64,000 nucleotides of DNA, taken from contig CBFFRP010000284.1 of assembly GCA_965644295.1 (NCBI GenBank), positions 62,001 through 126,000 on the forward strand. The letters run 5' to 3'. Both the position numbers and the translations under genes were made by a program. The stretch comes from Paraphysomonas bandaiensis. Taxonomy: Eukaryota; Chrysophyceae. Positions 45,823 through 54,662 of the stretch are shown here, one piece after another; within the stretch, counting starts at the first letter, position 1, and each line of letters starts with the position of its first letter. The notes under the pieces were generated by a model. That model was not told the DNA's origin. It did no database searches and saw nothing but the letters and a program-made list of their open reading frames with translations.

Positions 45823-48800
45823 CTACTTGCGCCTTCTTTTATCCCTTGGTCCCTCATTAATCACTTCAGTGGAACTCTTAACTTTCTCTCCAAGATTTCT
45901 CTTTCTCTGCTCCATATATGATAAACCAACCAATGACTTTGTATAAATATCTGCTGCTTGTTGCGATGTATGCACATGCACTAACTTAATCGTATTGAAC
46001 TGATTGGGATCCACGTGCTCTCTCACCATGTGATACTTAATCTCAATGTGCTTCGACTTCTTGTGAAACACTGGGTTTTCGGCCAAATCCTGGGCACTCT
46101 GACTGTCGATGAAGAATGGTGTGGGTTTGATGAGCCTCAACTTAATCTCACCCGTCACCCCCCGAACCCATAGCACTTCTTGGAGACCCGAGTAAATACA
46201 CTGATACTCAGACTGCATGCTTGACGTTGCCACTGTCGTCTGCAGTTTGGACTGCCAGACTATAGGCCCTCCCGCTGCAAACCCAACGTACCCCGACGTG
46301 GACTTCCTGGAGAGCTGATCTCCCGCCCAATCCGCGTCAGTAAACATATGGAAGTCGAACCGTCTACTCCCATATTGAATCCCTTTGTCAATAGAACCAC
46401 GAATATATTGCCATACATGTGTTAATAGCTTGCATACTTCAATATTCACCTTATTACTGAACCGAGACAGTACTCCCACTGCATAGGCAATATCCGGCCT
46501 CGTGTTCATCGATAGATATAGTAATGCACCTATCAGCGGCCGATATGGGAAGTTATCTACTATAAGCTGTTCCTCCTCGGTATGCTCATGCCGCGCCCCT
46601 TTTGCCACTAAATCCATTGCTTCCGCCGGTAGAGGACTCTTCCGTACCTTTCGCGGTGACCCAAGATACTTTTCAAACTTTTCTAAGATCTTAGCCGCAT
46701 ATACTGATTGGTCAAGACGAATATACTCTGGCGTTCTTGTGACTCGAACATTCAGAAAATGTTCCATCTCGCCCATATCCTTCATATCAAACCGGGCACA
46801 CAGTTGAGCTTTAATATCCTTCACTATGTTGACATCACGACCTAACACTAGGATATCATCCACATATATCGTTAATAATATCAATTCATCGCCCTTATAC
46901 TGATAATACAAACACGGGTCTAATACACATGGTTTAAAATGCATAGATCGTATGAATTTATCCAATGTTTTCCACCACGACCGCGGGGAACTCCGAAGCC
47001 CGTATAACGACTTCTTCAGCTTAAAGCAGTACCCCTCAGGCAGCTGAAAGTCCGGAGTTGCCTTCATATATACGTCCCCCTCTATATCTGCATATAGAAA
47101 TGCGTTAGACACATCCAGTTGATGAATTACCATGTTCATCACGAAAGCTATGGCGATTAACAGTCGCACTGTTACCCCCTTAACAACGGGTGCGAAATGG
47201 TTCGCCCAACCACTCGACTGCTGTCCACAACCGATTGCTACAAGACGAGCCTTATATCGGCGGACCTCTCCCTCCTTATCGTACTTCTTTCCATAGACGT
47301 ACTTGGAGTGCAGTGGGACGACTCCGTCCGGTATACGAGTCACCTCCATGGTATCTCGCTTCGCCAAACCCTCTCGCTCTACACGGCGAGCTCGTCTCCA
47401 CTCCCTGTGCTCGGCACTCTCCAAGGACTCACGATGTGTCTGAGGCACTGTCGACTCTTCCGCTGACATCCACACTGAGTCTGCCTCCTGTAAAAGGTCA
47501 CTCACATCACTCTCATCACTCAAATGATGGATTTGTCCTAACACCGACACATTCGTTACCGTCCTTGGAGTTCTTGCGCGTTTGCCGTGCGGATGATTCT
47601 CGGCAGGGGTCCCTTCCCCCGAAGGTAATGCTGAGTCAGCCTGGGGCTGCACCTGCCCACTTTCCGACTGCTGTGGCACCACTCCGCTGATACCGCCGTC
47701 ACGGTTGTCAGTAACTCTGGCCCTAACCACCCTCTGCGCAAGATCCTCTGTCATCTTCTTGATGTCAGCAATATGAATAGGAGTTTTATCCTCCACTTGA
47801 ACCTGGTTACCAGTAACCAACGACCGGTATCCCACAATAAGTCCCTTCCTTATCACCACTCTGTTAGTCTTGTATAGCAGACCACCATCCTCATGGTGCT
47901 TTCCGATAAGATACTCAAACTCACCCGGTTGACGAGCCTCGGGATCTATAGCCACTTGAGCCTCCTCCAGCTCTCTATAATAATCCTGAGACCTCTCAGG
48001 TACCGATTCATCAAATAATACATGTACAGAGTGTACTACGGTGTCCCCCACTAGCACCTTGTATCCTTTTCGATCAGCTGGATACCCTATGAAATAACCT
48101 GTCATTGCTTTGTCCTCCCAGTCCTTCCTCCTGTCGGCCTTGGGTGTTAGCACATATGCTTTGCACCCCCATTTCCGTAGCCACGATAGGCTGGGAACGC
48201 TCCCCCCTGGGACACACTCATATGGAGACATCCATCCTTGCCACGTCCGAGTTGGCATTCGTCGCACAATGTAACATGCAGTTTGATAAGCATCAAACCA
48301 GAACGACTTTGGAAGTCCAGATGCCGTCAACATCGTCAGTGTCATCTCCCCAATTGTTCGGAATTTCCTCTCAGACACCGCGTTGAGCTCTGGCGTGTCT
48401 CGTGTTGTATGTGACACCCGAGTCCCATATCGCTGCAACAGATACTCTCTTATCTGCTGACTAATAAGTTCGGATCCTCCATCGGCATGATACTCCACTA
48501 TACGGTTCCACCCCTCGTACTTCACTAAGTGGACCTCGCACAAGTGTCGTAGACATTTGAACACCTCCTCTCCGCTTCGAGTCCTCAATCCATATTCCCA
48601 TATCATCTTTGTTGCTAAGTCCGTAAATAGGAGCACGTACTTATACCCTTGTCTGGATTCACAATTGAGATAGACGGAGATGTCCGCTGTTACTCTTTCC
48701 AGGAACCTGACTGCGCTTAGCTCTTCGTTGTCCCGTGATTTGAACGAATGCCTGGTTATCTTCGCCTTGGCACACCATTTACACAGGGGTTTCTTGCAAC

Positions 48801-50421
48801 TCTTCTCCTTTGCCTTCGAAAGGTGATGTCGTTGTAGTCCTGATCCTCTGAATAACATGTGTCGGTGAGCTTCTATTAACTTCGATTTCGAGACATGTCC
48901 AGTACGCTCATGTAAGCGATCCAACGCATCTTGTCCTGTATTATCCGACAAATTTACCTCCTCCATCTGATTGCACATAGACACATTTGGCAGATTTAAC
49001 ACCTCCATCAAGTCCACATACGGCATTCCTCCATGCTCATCGTACTCTCCAGTCAACACCTCGTTTCCAGAGTCCAATTCCACGATTTTAGGCTTTCGAA
49101 GCAGTTGTAATCCGTATCCCATTGATCTCAGCATTCCTCCTGACACAATGTTCTTCACCGCTTCTTCACTAACTCTGATGTCTCTCCATTCCCCGAATGT
49201 ACCAGTTCCCTGTGTCTCCAATTGAGAACCCTTTCTAGTTAGTTGGATTGCCCCAAACTCAGGAGTAAATGACTCCAGTGCAATTTTATCCTTTACTATA
49301 AACAGTCTTTTACTTGCACAACTGTCCAGATATACACGAGGTTCTTCCGACGTATCCACCGATAGCAAAACCTCTTCTCCAAACATATTCGCTTCATCAT
49401 CCGACGACTCTCCGTCGTTGACGTATTTCTTCCATTCTGTCTCGAATTTCCTGTTCGATTTTCGAGGATTCTCATTATCCGGGTTTTTTATGTTCTTCCG
49501 TTTTTTCGACTTGCACTGTCGGGCTTTATGACTAAAATCTCCACAGATATGACAACCAGTATAATCCTTTGATCCTGGCTGCTGCACACTCTTCGAAGCC
49601 TTTTCCTTTGTCTTCCCTTTTCTTTTGAACTTATCCATTTTTCTTTGTCGTTCCTTAGCATAACAATTCGCTGCTACATGTCCCTTCTTCCGACAAAATG
49701 AACAAACCACTGGCTCCTTCGACGCCGTAAAATTGATCTCTTCAGATTTGTCTCCCTTTAGTTTCTTCAGCTGCGTCATAGCCTCGTCATACTCTTCACA
49801 AGCCTCTTTCACCGAATCAAATGTAGTTGTTGCTTTAGGCATCATCGCTACCGACATCCATAAATCATGTAATTCCTCTATCTGCAGCGCTGCTTTTATC
49901 TTTGCTAATTTACTTGCCTCTGTCTGCGGTTGTCCCAATTTTATGAGCTTCTGGATTATACCGTTCAGTCGATCTACCCCAACAGACACCTTTTCCCCCG
50001 GCCTTATTTTGAACGAATGGTATTCTGCCGTAGTCTTCTCCAATACAGTCCCAATCTCGCCTCTGAACCTATCAACCAGTGTCTGAAGGAGCTCACTGGA
50101 TAACACCTCCTTAGCAGGATCATCAGCAGGTAAAATTGCCTTCCCCTCCAAATATTGATTGGCTACCTCCAACACATCAGGGTCATGCTCGCAAGCCTCC
50201 CAAATAGTACTAACACAGGTATCATTACGCTCTCTCCATGACTCTAAATTCCTTCCTCCGGCTGGCGGGTCCTCCAAGCCAAGATGGTTTCGGTTTTTCT
50301 TCATTAGATGCATCTTGATTTTTCTCGCTGAATAGTCTGCTTGGTTCTTGTCAAACCGTAGCTTCTTGTCATCTTCCCCATCCCTACAACTAGCATTCGC
50401 TACCATAACAGAAGTTGACAT
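45823..50421 (-). CDS. Copia gag-pol polyprotein
   Basis: Single 1,532-aa frame. Gag with two CCHC knuckles, CSFCRKKGHVAANC (~237) and CHICGDFSHKARQC (~287). Aspartic protease with LDSCAS (~365), where most relatives have DSG or DTG. Integrase with an HHCC zinc region (HERTGH...CKWC, ~513-560) and catalytic D, D, E in TADIS (~577), DGGSE (~647) and NAVSE (~682). Reverse transcriptase with HQLDVSNAFLYA (~1103), KLKKSLYGLRSSPRSW and YVDD (~1187). RNase H with DADWAGD (~1363) and SSMQSEYQ. Domain order PR-IN-RT-RH defines Ty1/copia. The first ATG lies inside the LTR; a second Met at about 50403 overlaps the primer-binding site. No frameshift separates gag and pol. Confidence 0.96.
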   Translation of the reverse strand: MSTSVMVANASCRDGEDDKKLRFDKNQADYSARKIKMHLMKKNRNHLGLEDPPAGGRNLESWRERNDTCVSTIWEACEHDPDVLEVANQYLEGKAILPADDPAKEVLSSELLQTLVDRFRGEIGTVLEKTTAEYHSFKIRPGEKVSVGVDRLNGIIQKLIKLGQPQTEASKLAKIKAALQIEELHDLWMSVAMMPKATTTFDSVKEACEEYDEAMTQLKKLKGDKSEEINFTASKEPVVCSFCRKKGHVAANCYAKERQRKMDKFKRKGKTKEKASKSVQQPGSKDYTGCHICGDFSHKARQCKSKKRKNIKNPDNENPRKSNRKFETEWKKYVNDGESSDDEANMFGEEVLLSVDTSEEPRVYLDSCASKRLFIVKDKIALESFTPEFGAIQLTRKGSQLETQGTGTFGEWRDIRVSEEAVKNIVSGGMLRSMGYGLQLLRKPKIVELDSGNEVLTGEYDEHGGMPYVDLMEVLNLPNVSMCNQMEEVNLSDNTGQDALDRLHERTGHVSKSKLIEAHRHMLFRGSGLQRHHLSKAKEKSCKKPLCKWCAKAKITRHSFKSRDNEELSAVRFLERVTADISVYLNCESRQGYKYVLLFTDLATKMIWEYGLRTRSGEEVFKCLRHLCEVHLVKYEGWNRIVEYHADGGSELISQQIREYLLQRYGTRVSHTTRDTPELNAVSERKFRTIGEMTLTMLTASGLPKSFWFDAYQTACYIVRRMPTRTWQGWMSPYECVPGGSVPSLSWLRKWGCKAYVLTPKADRRKDWEDKAMTGYFIGYPADRKGYKVLVGDTVVHSVHVLFDESVPERSQDYYRELEEAQVAIDPEARQPGEFEYLIGKHHEDGGLLYKTNRVVIRKGLIVGYRSLVTGNQVQVEDKTPIHIADIKKMTEDLAQRVVRARVTDNRDGGISGVVPQQSESGQVQPQADSALPSGEGTPAENHPHGKRARTPRTVTNVSVLGQIHHLSDESDVSDLLQEADSVWMSAEESTVPQTHRESLESAEHREWRRARRVEREGLAKRDTMEVTRIPDGVVPLHSKYVYGKKYDKEGEVRRYKARLVAIGCGQQSSGWANHFAPVVKGVTVRLLIAIAFVMNMVIHQLDVSNAFLYADIEGDVYMKATPDFQLPEGYCFKLKKSLYGLRSSPRSWWKTLDKFIRSMHFKPCVLDPCLYYQYKGDELILLTIYVDDILVLGRDVNIVKDIKAQLCARFDMKDMGEMEHFLNVRVTRTPEYIRLDQSVYAAKILEKFEKYLGSPRKVRKSPLPAEAMDLVAKGARHEHTEEEQLIVDNFPYRPLIGALLYLSMNTRPDIAYAVGVLSRFSNKVNIEVCKLLTHVWQYIRGSIDKGIQYGSRRFDFHMFTDADWAGDQLSRKSTSGYVGFAAGGPIVWQSKLQTTVATSSMQSEYQCIYSGLQEVLWVRGVTGEIKLRLIKPTPFFIDSQSAQDLAENPVFHKKSKHIEIKYHMVREHVDPNQFNTIKLVHVHTSQQAADIYTKSLVGLSYMEQRKRNLGEKVKSSTEVINEGPRDKRRRK
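50392..50405 (-). other. Copia primer-binding site
   Basis: Immediately after the 5' LTR the element strand reads TGGTAGCG. This matches the complement of the 3' end of yeast-type initiator methionine tRNA (CGCUACCA), the primer used by Ty1. The match is about 8 nt. Confidence 0.65.
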
Positions 50422-50698
50422 TATTTGCTAAGGTTTACTATTCTCAACTGATAAGATGAAATTATAAACATTACATGATAAAGAACCTAAGTTGTGTTCG
50501 ATGTGTTCAACACCATTCATTTACTACTATAGTGTACAAACCACCCACTCAGTGATCGTATCCTGTATAGTCATCCACTTCTACTTCAGTTTCATACTAC
50601 ATAATATAATGTACTAATTACATATATATCTTTCGATCCTTGCATCTCACATAATACTGCACTCAATTGCAAGTATATAGAATCTTCAGATCTCAACA
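50406..50698 (-). repeat. Copia 5' LTR
   Basis: 293 bp, same sequence as 45405-45697, followed by the second GCTTG target copy. Confidence 0.95.
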
Positions 50699-51261
50699 GC
50701 TTGTGCGTCACCGCAAGCACCAAGGTGCTATCACTTTCGCTTTATGTCCTCGAGGTGAACTAGCCCGGATGCTTGACTTTAGTATTAGGCAGCCCAATAC
50801 CCTGGTAACCCTAGAGGTGGGGCCATTTCCGGATGCATGTTTATTCGTCAAGGCCCAATGACGTCTACACAAGTGACACTTGTATATTAGTGTCCCGTGT
50901 ACCACACAAGCATTTGGCTGTGAGTGGGCAGAACAATATCTTCTGACTATATATGCGACTCACGTTACTTTCCTGAAAAAATCTCTCCGGTACTTACCCC
51001 TCGAAACACCACGAAAAGGTGTAAGTCCGACTTTGTTGAGGGACTTTCGGGTGGCTTACCGGGAAAACGTTAATCCTAAGAGCTGAAACTATCTAGATCT
51101 AGGTCTATTACCATTAAACTTCATATATATTTATTTAACGTTCTTCGTAGCAGTGTAGCACATACAAGGAAGAATAGAATCGATATATTGCTATTACCTA
51201 ACACACCTACTGTTACTGTTTCTACTAACCCTCCATGAACATCATACATTTATTATCTACA

Positions 51262-52620
51262 CAGGGCTACGTAGCAAATGAATTGCATTTAAATTGCATG
51301 GAATATAAGCAATAATTGCAATTTAATTGCTAGCTGAAAGAAGGTTGTAATTAAATTTTGATTAATTGGCAATTATTTCTCAGGAGACAATACCCATATG
51401 AATCTAAAGTTAGTCAGACTTATTGATCTGACGATTGAAGAGATTGCGCCTTTGATAGGATGCGCTTGCAAGAAGCTTGCTGTGCGCTTCTATATTGTGA
51501 AGAGTATTATGCTGGGCGCTGGGCGGGTGGATAGCATTAACAAATTGTGCAAAACAGCTCTGCTTTCTGAAAATGCAAGCAAATTGAGGAAACATGACTT
51601 GCCATGATGTGCACTTGTGAGCAATGACACTTGTGGGGTTCCATATTTACCATGCTCCGAAGAGTTTTGGAGTTGGCAGGAGATCTGGGCAGGTGCATTA
51701 CTCCCAAATGCAGTGACACATGCTAAATTACAGCGCTTGACAGCGGAGATAAAGCAATTTGAAATAGTTTTTATGATTCTCCAGAACGATGGCGCTTAAC
51801 AGGCCAATCTTAGTGTTGTTTGTGCGATTTTTATTCAATACCTTCATTCAAAAATTCCCTTGTACTAGAGCACCACCTTCACAAATATATCATCCTTGGT
51901 GCGGGCATAATTAAGAGAGGACACTCTCACTTGACCTGAAAAGGTTGGACAGAACTGATGAAGAAGAGGAAAAAAGAAGTTGATGGTGTCGACTCACTTT
52001 CGAATAATCTGAATGTCTGATTATTATGAGAAAGCGTTGACTAGAAAGAATACCAACCTAAAGCCAATATCAAGCAGCACAATCATGAAATATCTGGATA
52101 CTTTAGCGCAGCAGGTTGAAAAAGTGAAAGAAATGTTGCCTATTTCATTTGGCATAGTAGGTCAGGATGGTTGGACCTGAGAATGCGCAGCTCAAACGTT
52201 TTCTGTTGGACAGAACTGTTGAAGAAAAAGATGATGATGGTGTCGCCTCACTGGCGAGAAGACACCAAACGCACCAAGAACAGAAAAGCGACTATATATA
52301 CGTACGACCAAACCAATTAAGTACCGCTGCTTGAAGAAAATTTACTCCACTACTAATTGTGTAGAAAGGTTTTTCAGTAGAGCAAAAATCAACATGAGTG
52401 ATCTGCGCCAATCCACGGCATCTCATTGATTGCTCTTGCGCTTTAGTAGACTTCTGTGGAATGCAAGTACAGCTGAAGATGTTATTTGTGTTTGTAATGT
52501 GTAATGAGTAGCTAATTTCATTAGACAATAATTGGCAAATAAATTGCCGTTAATTTTAATTGCGCGAGCTATAACTAATAATTGCAATTTAATTGCAATT
52601 AATTGTGACGCACCCCTTCG
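51262..52620 (+). mobile_element. Decayed hAT-type DNA transposon
   Basis: Flanked by near-perfect 8-bp target duplications TATCTACA (51254-51261) and TATCTACC (52621-52628). The left end CAGGGCTACGTAGC and right end (reverse complement AGGGGTGCGTCAC) are imperfect inverted repeats. Both continue into ATTGC/AATTGCAATTTAATTGC subterminal repeats. Interior plus-strand remnants resemble hAT transposase. One is around 51440-51600 (IGCACKKLAV, then SKLRKHDLP). Another is the C-terminal dimerisation segment near 52345-52430 (TTNCVERFFSRAKINMSDLR). Stops and frameshifts break it into fragments; it is non-autonomous. Confidence 0.8.
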
Positions 52621-52628
52621 TATCTACC

Positions 52629-52963
52629 GCCTACTCATTACCTGGTAAAACGCTTTGCATTGGGTATTATAAAAAATGTCACTTTGTGTTCTGGAATCTG
52701 TCGGCCAAAGCACCCACAATACTCAATACTATATGGTGAATGATTTGGTAAACATCAAACTTGATGCAAAAGTTATTATAATTCCTTAGTCAATATAATC
52801 TTTACAAATGTACTCTGTCATATTTAGCAACATATGATGTGGTAGAGAAGACAAGGCTGAAAAGTCACATACCCCTTTAGTAAGTGACCAGAAATAAGAA
52901 CAGACAATTGTCTCCGCTATTGTAATACCACAATGTCATATGTAATTTGCCAGTACGCTACTG
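52629..52963. other. Intergenic, nothing identified
   Basis: AT-rich, no coding or repeat signal beyond the hAT target duplication. Confidence 0.4.
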
Positions 52964-53857
52964 CTATGTCGGGTCGACATCTGTAATCGACACCCAGTTA
53001 ATTTTTCTCTTTGCAAACTTTCCCTTATTCCGTTCCCTTTTAGCTGTGGCGGCCTGACGTGGTCCAGAAGGGCGCCTTTGCGCTTGCTCTTCTCTTCTCT
53101 TGGTCGTCCACTTGTGAATGGCATCAGCTCTCCTCTCGTCGGCCGGAACAGTGGCAACACTTTTGATTCCTTTACCATTCGGCTTCACGGGTGGGGCAGG
53201 GGGTGCACCCACAGAAAACTTAGGTATAGCATATGGCAAAGGTGCAGGGGTAGGCAACGGATCAGCGAGAGTGCACTCTGTGAAGTTCTCAGTGATATTA
53301 TCAACCTCTGATTCTTGGTAATATGGTGTCTCGCCGGTGGAACTGCCAGCGGCCATGCGTTTTTTCATTTCCTCCTCGCACGCCCACTCCCCATAGCTTA
53401 AGTCCTGGATTATCTCTGCAAAGACTAGATCATCATGCTCCGACATACTGACGTCATCATTATCCACCATCTGTATAGCTTCAACGTTTACCACATCTCC
53501 CATCTCAGTGGCTTCGCACATGCGAGCGGCTTTAGCATCAACATCAACATCAAAAAACTCAGCGACAGCAACAGCAGGGGCATGACCATCATCCACTGAA
53601 TTCAACGAATTAGCAATAGGTAGACTACTATTTAGATCTGCAGTGTGTACCGGGGGCTGAATTACCCCATTATCAAATAACCACTCCTCAAAATCATCAA
53701 AAACAATTACGTTCTCCGCTTCCAAGGGTGATTGCTGGCGGTCTTCTCCATTAGAATCGAATTCATCATGTAGGCCAGGAGCATAAGGTACTGCGGTGAC
53801 CGATGGGACCGCGGTTAAGTTGACCGAAAAGTTATTCTGACTCGAGTCCGAAGACAT
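52964..53857 (-). CDS. Acidic protein with C-terminal basic CCT-like motif
   Basis: Single exon, 297 aa. Residues 1-230 are acidic and low in complexity (DDFEEWLFDNGVIQPP, EDRQQSPLEAENVIVFDD, MSEHDDLVFAEIIQDLSYGE). They are followed by a Pro-rich linker (PTPAPLPYAIPKF, PPAPPVKPN). The last ~50 residues are strongly basic: RRADAIHKWTTKRREEQAQR, then RQAATAKRERNKGKFAKRK. This resembles the second half of CCT (CONSTANS-like) domains, where A-x-x-R-x-R-x-x-G-[RK]-F-x-[KR] is conserved, but the first half fits poorly. A transcriptional regulator with acidic activation region is plausible. Family assignment is tentative. Confidence 0.6.
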   Translation of the reverse strand: MSSDSSQNNFSVNLTAVPSVTAVPYAPGLHDEFDSNGEDRQQSPLEAENVIVFDDFEEWLFDNGVIQPPVHTADLNSSLPIANSLNSVDDGHAPAVAVAEFFDVDVDAKAARMCEATEMGDVVNVEAIQMVDNDDVSMSEHDDLVFAEIIQDLSYGEWACEEEMKKRMAAGSSTGETPYYQESEVDNITENFTECTLADPLPTPAPLPYAIPKFSVGAPPAPPVKPNGKGIKSVATVPADERRADAIHKWTTKRREEQAQRRPSGPRQAATAKRERNKGKFAKRKINWVSITDVDPT

Positions 53858-54662
53858 AATATCACTCCTCAGTCATACGATACCTAATAGATGTATTCAA
53901 CGAATCAATGGTAAAGAGCGTTACGAAAGTGCTGGAACAAAAATGCTAAAGTACGTTTCGACGACAACATAAGAATTATCACTCTGATAAGCGATGAATA
54001 GTTCTGCACACTATAGATATAAGTCTCAATCGCAGTGTAGCAGCCACAGCTTCAAATATCGTATTCTTTTTTAATAGAAACGCTTAGTGAATAGCGACGA
54101 TGGAGGTGGAAAGATTGTGGCGACCAAAACTTTTGATTTGATATGCTGGTGTGCGAGCATCTGAGCTCTGTGTATGTGGAGATATTACGTTTGGTAGTGT
54201 ACCGTATTGCAGTACGACTGCGGGGTAATTCCCTCTTACGTGATAAAACCTCATATTTTCCCGAATAACCCGTTAATGTGCTGGTATTCCATCCATTTTT
54301 TGGCAAAAATATGGTTTTCTGCTGTACTGTACCAACGCGGTATTCCATCTGTATATGTGGAGTATCTTCCGCAATGTTCTTCTGGTTCAAAATTTCTCTT
54401 TCAAGTGTCTGTATACACGGCACAGCAACAGACTACGTACGTATAACCCAAGTTCACAAAGAGACGGTATACTGCTTTATACGAGAGGGTATTATACGAT
54501 GCTGTCGTTGAGGGCCGCTCTTTAATGTCTGCATGTGTGATAGCTATAGCAGTACAGTGGCATGTAGTCGCCCTTATATGAGCGGGATAGCATAAATCAA
54601 CCCATCGAACAATAATCATTGTTGGGGAACCGCATGGTCTTTGATAGATATTATTCCAATCA
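53858..54662. promoter_or_regulatory. Divergent intergenic region
   Basis: About 800 bp between two divergent starts. No gene was found in it. The short frames at 54052-54511 overlap one another on both strands and lack motifs. Confidence 0.4.

Larger units (their letters stand above)
45405..50698 (-). mobile_element. Intact Ty1/copia LTR retrotransposon (5,294 bp)
   Basis: Bounded by two 293-bp LTRs that look identical, flanked by the 5-bp target duplication GCTTG (45400-45404 and 50699-50703). It has a primer-binding site, polypurine tract and one uninterrupted gag-pol frame. It is inserted in the GCTTGTGCG block of an inverted-repeat element. The identical LTRs and intact frame imply a recent, possibly active insertion. 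Confidence 0.96.
45287..51090 (+). mobile_element. Inverted-repeat element interrupted by a copia insertion
   Basis: The left end (GTGAAAGTCTGATTATTAGC, AATAGGCGT) runs to 45404 and resumes at 50699 with GCTTGTGCGTCACCGCAAGC. The interior from about 50740 to 51060 is the reverse complement of the interior of the element at 60927-61664. The right end is eroded, so its limit is approximate. Confidence 0.65.

Noticed and set aside
47190-47690. Plus-strand 166-codon frame inside the copia element
   Set aside because: Antisense to reverse transcriptase, with no motif of its own.
51987-52045. TGAATGTCTGATTATTATGAG near 52011 as another inverted-repeat element end
   Set aside because: The first ~16 bases match but the rest diverges at once and it sits within the hAT remnant; chance or a tiny relic cannot be told apart.
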